Origin: Flabesymbios commensalis | Taxonomy: Eukaryota; Annelida; Polychaeta; Terebellida; Flabelligeridae | Reading direction: 5' to 3' | Assembly: GCA_964017125.1 (NCBI GenBank) | Contig: OZ024915.1 | Coordinates: 73,166,032 to 73,230,031 of the forward strand | Length of the DNA stretch: 64,000 nt | In this document: one piece after another, positions 1 through 10,632 of the stretch | Layout of the letters: each line of letters begins with the position of its first letter | Position numbering within the stretch: position 1 is the stretch's first letter | Notes under the pieces: generated by a model | Told to the model about the DNA's origin: nothing | The model's database searches: none | Seen by the model: only the letters and a program-made list of their open reading frames with translations | Program-made: the position numbers and the translations under genes

Positions 1-296
1 GTAGTGGCTAGCACCGCTGCTTTTCACGCCAGAGTTCGGGGTTCGGTTCCCGGTCTCGGCGGTTTAAAAGAAACAAAAATGTTTCTTCGCCATCCACGTT
101 TGAAAGTTAGTATTGTGGGGAGCCTCCGTGACCGAGAGGTAGGGTGCTCGGCCTCAGACCACCAGGGCTCGAATTTCGAATCCTGTGTCTGGAGGACAGT
201 GTCATCTCAATCATCTCACCATCCTCAGGAGGTTCTCCTGGCCCAGTTTAGCCTATATGTGCACAAAGGTGACCTAAAGCCCGATTCATTTCATTG
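1..296 (+). mobile_element. Dimeric tRNA SINE, type 1 head
   Basis: Nearly full-length; the window edge cuts the first few bases. The first monomer has an A-box-like TAGTGGCTAGCAC region, the tRNA-Glu-type loop sequence and a B box GGTTCGGTTCC. The second monomer (about 118-215) has its own A box (GAGAGGTAGGGTGCTCGG) and B box (ATTTCGAATCC). The tail ends in GATTCATTTCATT without poly(A). An open frame runs through it, but the same frame in other copies differs, so it is not a gene. Confidence 0.9.
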
Positions 297-349
297 TAAT
301 ACAAGTAGCTAAAACAAATATAATCTTGTAACGCTATCACCAATATTAT

Positions 350-546
350 TTAAATGAACGTCCATTTCAGGTAACACCACCCCATAAACTGATAAGATAT
401 CACCAGATATCATCGTTCTAAAACCCTTAGTTGTAGGAAAATTAGGCCTGTTTTCAGGGATGCAAAATGATGCATTAATGCATCGTGAGGACTCAAAGGG
501 TTAAATGAACGTCCATTTCAGGTAACACCACCCCATAAACTGATAA
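350..546. repeat. 46-bp perfect direct repeat flanking a MITE fragment
   Basis: Positions 350-395 and 501-546 are identical over 46 bases, and each copy begins with TTAA. Between them lies the 3' part of a TTAA-2 element. The normal TTAA target duplication is 4 bp, so the 46-bp flank duplication is unusual and suggests aberrant repair or template switching. Confidence 0.85.
396..504 (+). mobile_element. TTAA-2 MITE, 3' fragment
   Basis: Matches the 3' half of the TTAA-2 family: AAAACCCTTAGTTGTAGG, then a GATGCATTAATGCATC palindrome and the terminus CTCAAAGGGTTAA. The hairpin-bearing 5' half is absent. Confidence 0.8.
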
Positions 547-1287
547 ACAGAAAGTATTGGGCTGGGGGATCAGCGGCTGTTACTTGTGATTCAATATCTG
601 TCAATTATATCACTATTTTCCCAGATCCGTTACTTTCCATTTTTTACTGCATTACACAAAGCAGTTGGGGGGATGTGATTCAAACTGCACGTGATAGTCT
701 TATTATGTTGTTAAACTTACAAGGTGGAAATAGTAATATTTTTTGTCGGTATCGTCTCCCAACGATATTCATCCGTTTCTTTTTGCCTTGTTGTTTGTGA
801 ATATTAGGCGGACCAGGTGTAACATCACGCGATTCTATGATCCATCATTGTCATGATTATAGATGAATCGGATTGGGACACATTATATGACAATAGCGTG
901 CCATTTGAGCCCTATCAGGGGTATCTGATCCCTCGGTCAATATGTTGACATGTTATAAAATCATGCAATTAGATCATCTATCATTATAGATGAGTCAGAC
1001 AACGACAGGTGATAGTTATATGCAGCATAATATGTTGATTATTTATTACCGCGTGGCCATGCGGCAGTCAATATTCAACATATTATGTTGCATATCTCAA
1101 GCTCGTGTACTTTAATTTTGAGATATTACATCTCAAATTTATTAAGTTAATCTAAATATATAAATATACTTCGCAGTATTGTGACAAATGTATCCGTTTT
1201 CGTGGTGCACCAATATGAGTAATACGATGTTATTGTATCAAGCTTGCTGGAGTTTATTTTTAAGTATGGCCTTTAATTAACGTTAGA
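547..1287. other. AT-rich non-coding stretch with a hairpin
   Basis: No gene seen. An imperfect hairpin has arms at about 1018-1038 (GCAGCATAATATGTTGA) and 1077-1097 (TCAACATATTATGTTGC) around a GC-richer loop. TAGATGA-type words recur at 860 and 985. Confidence 0.5.
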
Positions 1288-1425
1288 AATAAAATGAATG
1301 GGGTTTTAAGGCCACCTTTGTGCACATGTAGGATTAACTGGGCCAGGAGAGCCTCCTGAAGATGGTGAGTTGAATGACATGATACTGCCCCCCAGACACA
1401 GGATTCAAAATTCGAGTCCTGTTGG
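1288..1425 (-). mobile_element. SINE 3' fragment, reverse
   Basis: Reverse complement of the SINE tail and second monomer only: AAATGAATGGGGTTTTAAGG, then GGGCCAGGAGAGCCTCCTGA, ending at the second B-box region. The first monomer is missing. Confidence 0.85.
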
Positions 1426-1918
1426 AGAAAATGGAGATTGATAAATTAGAACAGCAACGAAATACGTTTGCGTAACCCTACCTACCCCCTGATTTTAGAC
1501 AGGCTCACAGCCCCCATATAAGCGGTCACAAACTACCATGGGGCTAATTTTCGAGATGGTAACATCAACACATGTTTTCGGGCACCGTAAATGTAAGTTA
1601 CAAAAGTTAATCCACCTCTCGTGGACCATTTTCTCCTGCCATAATATATAAGCGTCCACGAAACAGGCGGCGTCTCATTAAGGCTTTCTCCCCTCCCCCT
1701 CCCCCACCCCTGATTTCTTCTTCGCCTAATACGTAGCTGTGTCATTAATTGTGTTGCCTGTGGAACTGTGATTAGGCGATAATCAGCGAATGTAGACCAC
1801 ATTTACTGTGATTACAGAGCCACAATATGAGCGATAATAGGACAATTAGCGGCACGGATTCACTTCCATTCTGTCTCAGGAATCGTCGTCAGTGGCGCAA
1901 CCACAACAGAGCTCATAT
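1426..1918. other. No feature recognised
   Basis: Mixed-composition DNA with a pyrimidine-rich patch near 1688-1712. No family or coding signal recognised. Confidence 0.4.
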
Positions 1919-2019
1919 TCTCGCTACAGGTTACGATATATCGTAGGCTTCTGATGGTCGAGATGGCCATCTCGACCAATCAGAAGGCCACGTGTAACTT
2001 GTATAAGAATACGGGCCTA
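1919..2019. repeat. PAL-A palindrome, degraded
   Basis: Contains the GTTACGATATATCGTAGG arm and the centre GAGATGGCCATCTCGACC. The right arm has diverged (CCACGTGTAACTTG), so it is less symmetric than the copy at 9219-9334. Confidence 0.8.
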
Positions 2020-2629
2020 GGTACTTACGGAGATTCTGCGGCCTCGCATCCAAATTTTGTTTTAATTTTGTTTCTTCTAACGTGAATGTTAGAGCGGTGA
2101 TTAAACCCGTCAGCTCGGAGGTTGCAGGCAGCTAGCTTTAACGACTTCACTGATGCCACCCCTCCCCCCCCTCCTCACACACCGACTAACGAGCCCAGGA
2201 CCCAATGTGCTATTGTATATTGTGTAACTGTATGGGCAGCACAACGTGAATATTTTAGAACTTTAACGTGCTCTATGTCACCAATAAAAATATATATGTA
2301 AACTGTAATTTCGAACGAGAAATATGTAAGTGTACTCTAAAACACGGATACATGTATGTTATGAAACCATATAAATTACAGCCCTTGAATAATACACTGA
2401 GTTTCGCAGTCTGAAATAGAGAGAGAGAGACATTGGTGACACGAGTGAATTGATTCACAGCTGGGCCAACATATTCTACGCTCGCCCAGCTTTCAACCAA
2501 CTTCAACACACAATTCGTTCGGTCCCTAAGTTATCTTATTTAAACACACATTTAATTCCAAATAACTATGCTATCACATTCCAATAAAGCAGATTTAAAA
2601 CGACTGTAGTTCTGATAGGGGATAAAAGG
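2020..2629. other. No gene recognised
   Basis: Includes a poly-C run near 2160-2175 and a short GAGA tract near 2418. A 78-residue reverse open frame here has no recognisable motif. Confidence 0.4.
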
Positions 2630-2870
2630 TTAACTTTCAGCGCGGGGACCGTCTTTAGACGTCAAAATCTGACGTCTATAGACGTCAGATTCTGACGTCG
2701 TCTATAGTCGATCTCCGCACCAAAATAGTGAAATATTTATAATGGCCGTAGACCCATAACATAGGTATTCAAATGAAGCAGAAAGAGCTAACTAAGACTT
2801 TAATGATGATTTCAAATTGAAACCCTTTGGTTTTTTGTTTTATATAAAAAATATATCAGCGCATAAAGAG
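2630..2870 (+). mobile_element. TTAA-1 MITE
   Basis: Starts at TTAACTTTCAGCGCGGGG. The GACGTC hairpin follows (about 2655-2720), then the conserved body with GACCCATAACATAGGTATTC and AAAGAGCTAACTAAGAC. The end is worn at ATCAGCGCATAAAG. No coding capacity. Confidence 0.9.
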
Positions 2871-2963
2871 TCATAAAGATCAGTCTGACTACAAGAGAAT
2901 AAAAACCAAGGAAGACAGTACAGGGAACTGGTCCCGGAAGAGTAATCTACAAGACCTCAGGCG

Positions 2964-4035
2964 AGTCCACCAAGCAGTCAGCTGAATAAATAAATCAATG
3001 GGATTTTAAGCTACCTTTGTGAACATATAGGCTTAACTGGGCAGTAAGAAGCTTTTGAGGATGACGAGATGAATGAGTTGACAATGCCCTCCAGACACAG
3101 GATTCGAAATTCGAGCCCTTGCGGTCCGAGGCTGAGCACACTACCTCTCAGCCACGGATGTTCCTCCACAATATTAAATCATTACGAGTGAGCGGGGAAG
3201 AAACATATTGTTTCTTTGAAACTTGAAGGACAGAGTGGGGTTTGAACCCGCGATCTCCGAGTTTCCAACCAGGTCGACTTAACCACTGCACCAAGGCCTC
3301 TGCCCAACCTGGCGACGATGGAATCCATGCGGGTCACAAAGCAGTTAGCTGTGGTAGCATGGCTGACTCCATGCGGGTCATCAGGCAGTCAGCTGACTAG
3401 ATGCGGGTCACCAAACAGTCAGCAGCGGCAACCTTGCTGTCTCTATGCGGGTCACCAGGCAGTCTGACTGCATGCGGGCCACCAAGCATCAGCTGACTCC
3501 ATGCGGGTCACCAAGCAGTCAGCTGACTCCATGCGGGTCACCAAGCAGTCAGCTGACTCCATGCAGGTCACCAAGCAGTCAGCTGACTCTATGCGGGTCA
3601 CTAAGCAGTCAGCTGAATGTATGCGGGTCACCAAGCAGTCAGCTGACTCTATGCGGGTCACCAAGCAGTCAGCTGACTCCATGCGGGTCACCAAGCAGTC
3701 AGCTGACGCTATGCGAGTCACCAAGCAGTCAGCTGACTCCATGCGGGTCACCAAGCAGTTAGCTGACTCCATGCGGGTCACCAAGCAGTCAGATGACTCC
3801 ATGCGGGTCACCAAACAGTCAGCTGACTCCATGCGGGTCAACAAGCTGTCAACTGACTCCATGCGGGTCACCAAACAGTCAGCTGACTCCATGCGGGTCT
3901 CCAAACAGTCAGCTGACTCCATGCGGTCCACCAAACAGTCAGCTGTGGTAACCTGGTTGACTTCATGCGGATCACCAAGCAGTCAGCTGACTCTATGCGG
4001 GTCACCAGGCAGTCAGCTGCGGTAACCTGGCTGTC
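2964..4035 (+). repeat. 30-bp minisatellite array
   Basis: About 23 head-to-tail units of a 30-bp repeat; each unit joins ATGCGGGTCACCAAGCAG to TCAGCTGACTCC. Outer units are longer and contain GGTAACCTGGCTG-like inserts, suggesting an older, longer unit. A stray unit (CACCAAGCAGTCAGCTGA, about 2967-2985) lies on the far side of the SINE at 2985-3305. Because 30 is a multiple of 3, several frames stay open, producing repetitive open frames that I do not regard as genes. Confidence 0.92.
2985..3305 (-). mobile_element. Dimeric tRNA SINE, type 2 head, inside minisatellite
   Basis: Reverse orientation and nearly complete. Tail (AAATCAATGGGATTTTAAG), second monomer (GGATTCGAAATTCGAGCCC) and type 2 head with an intact reverse B box (GGTTTGAACCCGCGATC). 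Minisatellite sequence lies on both sides, so the SINE appears to have inserted into the array, or the array grew on one side of it. Confidence 0.9.
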
Positions 4036-4232
4036 TATTGAACCTTTGGTTACCGCTCTGTGATTGATGTCTGTGCGGGCATTGAATGTAGATTAGGGCT
4101 CGCTGCCGGCCAGATTAACCACAGGCACACCTGCGGCTACGGCTTTCGTCCGCTCGTAACTCAGCCTGTGATGTCCAGGGCGGATTCTGGCCTCATGCTC
4201 TGGTCAGTGTCCAGGAAATTCTTGGTGCGGAA

Positions 4233-4294
4233 CCAATGCTGGTTTGATGTTGGGCCAGCGTCACAGACGCTGGCCCAACATCAAGCCAACATTA
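4233..4294. repeat. PAL-D palindrome
   Basis: Near-perfect inverted repeat: TTGATGTTGGGCCAGCGTC, then ACA, then GACGCTGGCCCAACATCAA. Confidence 0.9.
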
Positions 4295-4311
4295 GCACAA
4301 CTCTCAGTATT

Positions 4312-4668
4312 TACTGAGTGTCCAGCCACCGACCCTCTAATCCACAAGAAATCCAAAGATCATAAAAAGAGATTGGAAAAACAGAATTTATTCCAAAAAA
4401 TGTCTTAGGATTTTCCTAAATCTGTCTCATTTCCATCAGAACAGTTAAGATACTGTTATTTTTTAAATCTTGTTCAAAAAATTATTGTGTACTGAGTGTC
4501 CAGCCACCGACCCTCTAATCCACAAGAAATCCAAAAATCATAAAAAGAGATTGGAAATACAGAATTTATACAAAAAAATGTCTTAGGATTATCCTAACTC
4601 TGTCTCATTTCCATCAGAACAGTTAAGATACTGTTATTTTTTAAATCTTGTTAAAAAATTCTGACTGG
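4312..4668. repeat. 178-bp tandem duplication
   Basis: Two copies, starting at 4312 and 4490, of a 178-bp unit beginning TACTGAGTGTCCAGCCACCG. They differ at only a few positions. No coding potential and no family recognised. Confidence 0.93.
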
Positions 4669-4827
4669 AATGGGTCATTGTTTTTAATGCATCACGAACA
4701 AGTGCTACATAATGTGAACATTAGTTACAAAATGTTTCGTCCTCACTACGCCACAAAAAAACAGTGCTAATGGATAATTCACCTGTGACAGAAAATAATT
4801 ATGACCAATTATAATAGAGAGTGTGGA

Positions 4828-4990
4828 TTTACCCCCTTCAGTGGGGGGATGGCGACTTTTGACGTCAGAATCTGACGGCAAAGGTCATTCCAGCATTAAA
4901 ATGATTAGATATATATTATGACCGACATAATTATTCAAATGAAGCGGGCAGTAGTAACTGAGGCATTCATGACATTATCAATGTGTAGAA
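4828..4990 (+). mobile_element. TTAA-1 MITE, degraded
   Basis: CTTCAGTGGGGGGATGGCGA, one GACGTC arm and TTATTCAAATGAAGCGG match the TTAA-1 pattern. The second hairpin arm and the terminus are lost. Confidence 0.6.
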
Positions 4991-5338
4991 AATTTTGATA
5001 TCCATAATAAATTTTATCAAAATAATAAGTCAACTCCCTGGTATTGCTGTAGCAGTGATTCATTTACATTTGTTTCTAAGACATTCAGATTCTTTATACC
5101 TCAGGCCACGTGGGTGGACTCGTATTTTACCCCGTCACCACAGAGACTAGGCTCCCGCCGGCCTCTCAGGTCAGTCTTTTCCTGTCCAGGCAGCATATCC
5201 GCCAAGTAAAGAGAACAGCAATTTCCGACAGCAATTTGACCCGCAGCCGTATACACACATTATGCCAGAATAAACATGAGAGGCGACTGTTCTGGAGGAT
5301 TGTGTATTCTCCAAGAGAATGGGGATAATGGATAATTG
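4991..5338. other. No feature recognised
   Basis: Two short overlapping open frames here show no family motif and lack an exon-like codon pattern by eye. Confidence 0.4.
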
Positions 5339-5408
5339 CACAAAGCCGAAGAGGCAGTATCTGCTTACTTTTCAAGTAAGCAGATACTGCCTTTTGGCTT
5401 TGCAGAGC
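5339..5408. repeat. PAL-B palindrome
   Basis: Inverted repeat with arms AGGCAGTATCTGCTTACTT and AAGTAAGCAGATACTGCCT, flanked by CAAAGCC / GGCTTTGCAGAG. Confidence 0.9.
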
Positions 5409-5689
5409 AATGTAGACACATCTGGTCATATTGAGATATCACTGGATTGAAAAGGCTTGTGTTATTGTGTAACCACCTTTATTATCCGGTCACAAGAATC
5501 CCCCTGTTCGGAACTTCTCTCAAAAGCAAATCTTACGGAATGAGTGTACTTCACCGGTACATTTTTGTACGAGAAAACTATATGCCAGAAACTTCAATTC
5601 GTTTTTTTAGATCTGGAAACACTCCAACACTCTAAAACCAAATTTTGCTTGTCAAATGTATGGAAATGAAATAATTTAGCGCTTTATGA

Positions 5690-5919
5690 ATAGACTTTAG
5701 TCGTCAGAATCTGACGTCTGTAGACGTCAGATTCTGACAACCAAAGTCCATCCCCGCACTGTAAAGAGTAAACATATTTCTAATTGCCGTAGACCCATCA
5801 ATTAGGTATTCAAATGAATCAGAAAAAGCCAACTAAGACAATCATGATGATTTCAAAATGACAAAAACCCTTTGATCTACATGGTTTTTACAAAAATATT
5901 TCGGCGCTTTAAAGGTTAA
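5690..5919 (+). mobile_element. TTAA-1 MITE
   Basis: Hairpin with AGAATCTGACGTCTGTAGAC, body TAGGTATTCAAATGAATCAG, and 3' terminus TTTCGGCGCTTTAAAGGTTAA. The extreme 5' end is worn. A second GGTTAA follows at once. Confidence 0.88.
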
Positions 5920-6809
5920 AGGTTAAAACAGTGAGAAGAAACAAGTTCTATTAAACAGTTTATGTCTGACCCCGTTTTGGCAAGATAATTAAATAGATTT
6001 TGCAGAAAAGTATATATATATAAGGCAACTTGGCATTTTGCTATGGACCAATTAAGGACCGGTATGTCCACATGCTGTGCAGTCAAATGGAACGGCTCAG
6101 GAAGTACAATTGTTATTAACATGCACTCTGATGCATCATATGCCGTGTGGCCTATTTAAAGAGTTAGAAATGACACGTTTTATATTTTGGGAAATACACA
6201 TGAATTGTATGATATGCATGGATGGATAACACAAATATGTAAGAAAAACATTTTGTCCAATTTTGTTTTTGTTTTTTGATTTATTTTATATCCGTTTTCA
6301 ATCAAATATTAGCTAAATATACAGTTGATATTATTTTGTTTGTCGTAGGCTGCATGCTGACCCGTAGTGAGAATATAAATATTATAATTATGTCAAGCCT
6401 AGAATCCGTTGCTGGTTCAGCTTGCCAGACAGTATAATATACGCCGTCACTGACATTCTAGATGGTAACAATGAGGCCTAGGTCCCCGGCTAGATTGTAG
6501 TCTTCATGACAAACGAGGCAGATGTTTACGGCCACGTCCTCGAGTCTCTGGGCTGGCAGGTTTAGGGCTAGGTGTGATGGCTCCGCTAGTAATCATTGAC
6601 AGGCCTGCCAGAAAATAAGCACAATGGTGACCTACAAGACCAAAGAGGGTCCCTCTGGTGAGGCATTCTATCTGAATGTATAGGCTCAAACCTGGGCCGG
6701 CGGCAACAAACACTGGCCCAGCGTTGATCTTCCAGTGAGTTGGCTCGAGTTGCCAGCCTGGTTCCCAGTCAGTCGCCCATGTGTTATACACACGATGTGC
6801 AACAAAACA
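5920..6809. other. No feature recognised
   Basis: AT-rich to about 6400, then more balanced. No hairpin family, SINE or coding signal that I can support. Confidence 0.4.
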
Positions 6810-7040
6810 TTAACCCTTTGACTTCCAGGCCGGAGTGCATGCCAGGAACCAGATATACTGGTGTAGGAGTTCCATTTTTCGTCATTTAAAGCTGGAATTG
6901 CTAACGCAATTTCCAGCTTCAAATGACGAAAAATACATAAATGTAGTATATATTTGACGAAAATTTGTGTCATTTTATGGTTACGTTCATTGACGAATGA
7001 CGACGGAAATTTCCGTTATGTATGGTAGTGAAAAGGTTAA
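6810..7040 (+). mobile_element. TTAA-4 MITE
   Basis: Bounded by TTAACCCTTTGACTTCC and GTGAAAAGGTTAA. Internal hairpin at about 6872-6932 with arms TTTTTCGTCATTTAAAGCTG and CAGCTTCAAATGACGAAAAA around AATTGCTAACGCAATT. Several single GACGAA words follow. Confidence 0.9.
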
Positions 7041-7059
7041 CATCCGCCTCAGAACAATA

Positions 7060-7490
7060 GACCTGTCTCAGTCATGACTCCTCTTGTGCTACCCTAGCTA
7101 ATAGATTCAGTCATGGCTTCCTTGTGCTACCCTAACTTATATATATTCATCCTTTGCTTCTCTTGTGCTCCCGTAGATTATAGATTCAGCATTGGTTCAT
7201 GTGCGCTCCTCTAGCTCATACATATAGTATTGGCTCCTTTGAGCTTTCTCGGGCTTATAGCTTCAGTTTTGATAACATTGCTGATCAACCCTGGATAATA
7301 GATTCAGTCTTGCCTTGACTCTTTTTTTAACACTTCTAGGTTATATAATCCCCCCATAGCTCATTTGTGCTCAACAAGCTAATATATTCACCCTTGGCTC
7401 CTTTGTGTTTAATGCTTATGCATTCACCCTTCGCTCCTTTTTTCCCCCTGGCTTATATATTCACCCCCTGGCTCCTTTTGTGATCACGGT
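7060..7490 (+). repeat. Degenerate minisatellite, unit about 40-55 bp
   Basis: At least eight diverged units of the pattern ATTCAGTCTTGGCTCCT, TTGTGCTCCCCTAGCTTATA. Starts are near 7066, 7108, 7146, 7184, 7226, 7290, 7385, 7423 and 7460. Unit lengths vary and no frame stays open, so it is an old array rather than coding sequence. Confidence 0.75.
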
Positions 7491-7493
7491 GTT

Positions 7494-7622
7494 CATTTGA
7501 GTCCGATATTAGAAATTAGAGCACATGTCCTATAAATAAAGGTGTTCGCCTGAAGGCTCACACCTTATTCATGGGAAGAGTGCTGTATTTTCCCATATCA
7601 CACTCAGATGAACACCGCTTGT
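7494..7622. repeat. Small foldback element
   Basis: Terminal arms ACGGTGTTCATTTGAGT and ACTCAGATGAACACCGCT enclose a second weak hairpin (AAGGTGTTCGCC / GGCTCACACCTT). A MITE-like structure with no recognised family. Confidence 0.65.
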
Positions 7623-8124
7623 ATATCGCATGTATAATTTTTCGAAAAAAACATTACCCCACTTTATGCGTAAAACTGTAACTTTACAGGAAGACCGCTC
7701 GTTATCATCCCAAACACAAAGTAATATCATAGATAACCTTCAAATAATAATGTCTAAAAAACTGGCCCAATGCGACACTTGACTCATGTTAGACTTGGAA
7801 TATTCAGACATGTAGATTGTGACTATGCCGTTCACGATTTTGCCCTTTGGATGTTTTATAAAATGTCAATATAGAAAGTGTATATATAGGCTTTCCGCAC
7901 TTTTATCCTCACAAATCTATCAACATGTCATGGGAACAAAATAGCCGATTCTTCCCCCTTCAATAGATCTTGATTCATATACCCAAAGCACAAATACAGG
8001 TGACACCTTTCCAGGACGGGTGAAAATGCCCCTTACTTATCTTTTCACTATTTTTTAATCAGAAAATAACAGAAGGAAAGGCTGCGCTCATTTGATTCCA
8101 TGCATTTACGTGCAATTATTATAT
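7623..8124. other. No feature recognised
   Basis: AT-rich sequence without recognised repeats or coding signal. Confidence 0.4.
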
Positions 8125-8510
8125 TTGAGCCGTTTTGTGTCCCGGCCAACGAAGTTGGGGTGGGGTTATAGTGTAGCACTGCACTTCCGACCGTCCATCC
8201 GCCCGTCTGTTTGTCCGCATTTGCGTTTCCGAAGAATATCTTGGAAACCTATTGGGTATTTATTTTATATTTCACACACACACATTACATAAGAGTTGTG
8301 GATGTGGCCTTCGGGATTATGACCTGTGCCATCTCTGGGCCAAAATAGCTGTATACACTAACAATCAAGTTTCCTGAGCATATCTTTGAAACCAATGAGG
8401 GGATTATTTTTATATTACAAACACACATTACTTAGGGGTTGTAGATGTGCTCTTTGGGGTTATAATCTTTGACCTACTTTCTGACCTGCATCTCTTTGCC
8501 GAAAAAGCTT
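8125..8510 (+). repeat. Diverged direct repeats after a GGCCAACGAAGTTGG-type hairpin
   Basis: Begins with CCGGCCAACGAAGTTGG, then a CCGTCCATCCGCCCGTC run. About 8222-8360 and 8368-8505 are then diverged copies of one unit (TATCTTGGAAACC versus TATCTTTGAAACC, ACACACATTAC in each, TTCGGGATTATGACC versus TTTGGGGTTATAATC). From memory the pattern resembles repeats in many marine invertebrate genomes; I cannot name the family. Confidence 0.6.
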
Positions 8511-8514
8511 ATAC

Positions 8515-8761
8515 TTAACCCTTCTCCTGCTGAATTGTTTCAATTGTATTTTTCGTCATTTGAAGCTGGAATTGCTAACACAATTTCCAGCTTCAAATGA
8601 CGAAAAATATAGATATTTTCGAAAATATACATGTTCTAAATTGAGTTATTTTACTAACTGAACATCTACCACAAACTGTATTGTCCATTTCAGTGACATA
8701 TTATTTGGCTTAAAATATGCTTAAAACCTTATATATCCGGGTTTAGCAGGACAAGGGTTAA
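8515..8761 (+). mobile_element. TTAA-4 MITE
   Basis: Complete: TTAACCCTTCTCCTGC to GGACAAGGGTTAA. The hairpin arms TTTTTCGTCATTTGAAGCTG and CAGCTTCAAATGACGAAAAA match perfectly. Confidence 0.92.
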
Positions 8762-9218
8762 GATTACTTATATCTGGCAAACCGTGCCAGCCAGGTAGAC
8801 CATTACTATAAAGCAAACTATGTAGAATGGCCTACCATCGGCATGCCCAAGGTGAAAAAGGCAATTTAACTTTGTGAAAATGTCATTTTAACAAGTTATT
8901 ACAGGGGATCATTAAAAGTAAAAGGACAGAGACAATGGCAATGGGACGGCATTGTAAGAAAAAGATGAGGCGTTAATGTACCGCATCAAAGCTAGGGAAT
9001 ACACGTGTTCTACTTATGAAAAAGTTTTGGAATGAGACTTTGAATACAACTACTACCACGTCCCACAAAATCAAAAGATTTGCGAGCATTGATGCTAAAA
9101 CACACAATTAATTCCTAAGTCCTAAGAGTAATTTGGTCAACTAATAAAACAAACTAAAAACGCTTATCAGTGTTTATAGCGTGGCGCAGCTGGGGTTTAA
9201 AGGTTTAGATGCGCAGCT
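8762..9218. other. No feature recognised
   Basis: No recognised repeat or gene. CGCAGCTGGG occurs twice near 9184 and 9211, just before the PAL-A copy. Confidence 0.4.
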
Positions 9219-9334
9219 GGGCCGGTATTCTCGTACAAGTTACGATATATCGTAGGCTTCTGATTGGTCGAGATGGCCATCTCGACCAATCAGAAGACTA
9301 CGATATATCGTAACTTGTACGAGAATACCGGCCC
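9219..9334. repeat. PAL-A, 116-bp near-perfect palindrome
   Basis: Symmetric about 9276.5: outer GGGCCGGTATTCTCGTAC pairs with GTACGAGAATACCGGCCC, the middle contains TACGATATATCGTA twice, and the centre is GAGATGGCCATCTC. There is only about one mismatch per arm and no loop, so cruciform extrusion is plausible. The best-preserved of four copies here. Confidence 0.95.
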
Positions 9335-9880
9335 TGGTGCGTGTAATGTTCTCTACATGTAGCTCTCAGTCTGTAATTAATAATCTTAATAACTGGGGTT
9401 GTTTTAATGTGTCGATGATCAACGAGATGAATTGGTTTGTTGGTAACAAATCAAATTAATTTAACTCACTTGAAGTCGTTAAACGCAGAAGCTAATTACG
9501 ACTTGTGAGTGAAAATTTAAATTGGTTAATGTATTGATCTAAAGGGAATACCCATTTAAAGCAATCAAAGAGACAATTTAGAATGCCTACGCGACACTAA
9601 TCAGTATAATATAAATAAGTGTTTACCATTGTGCTTATATGTACCGGGAGCATTTTGATCCACTTATAGTATATATGTTGATATCAGCGGGAGTGGTCAG
9701 CCATTTCAACCCTTCAATCTCTAAGCACTACTGTAGTCGTTTTTAATCTGTTTCATTAATTCAAACAGCGAAATATGCGTTTGAAAAACAGGATTTTCAA
9801 TATTTTTCTCTCAAATAAAAATATGAGTCAGGTTCAGTTCTAGCTTTTCAAACTGCAGTTGTATATCGGATTTTCCACTG
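9335..9880. other. No feature recognised
   Basis: AT-rich. A weak inverted pair CTCACTTGAAGTCGTTA / TTACGACTTGTGAGTG lies at about 9466-9515. Confidence 0.4.
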
Positions 9881-10439
<559 letters not shown>

Positions 10440-10530
10440 TAATTTTGTACCCACTTGAAGTTGTGTCTCGCTACCGTGATCCACAACTTCAAGTGGGTAA
10501 CAATTACTCATATGTGTTCAAAAAAATAAA
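10440..10530 (-). mobile_element. TTAA-3 MITE, hairpin end
   Basis: Hairpin ACCCACTTGAAGTTGTG / CACAACTTCAAGTGGGT around a TCTCGCTACCGTGAT loop, followed by the family's AATTACTCATATGTGTTC. The rest of the element is not recognisable. Confidence 0.75.
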
Positions 10531-10632
10531 AATATACGCCAATCTTGAAAATTCACTGCACAATTCTATTTTAAATTTGCTTTTTTTAAATAAAAATCAA
10601 AGGCTAAAATTGGCTATTAACGTGACTAGAAC

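Noticed and set aside
4-312. Open frames repeated at 1, 27695, 45289 and 52653
   Set aside because: These are readings through the tRNA-derived SINE, not members of a protein family.
3445-4025. Repetitive proteins and a CRISPR-like array
   Set aside because: A 30-bp unit with no unique spacers is a minisatellite, and several frames are open only because the unit length is a multiple of three. The genome is animal-like.
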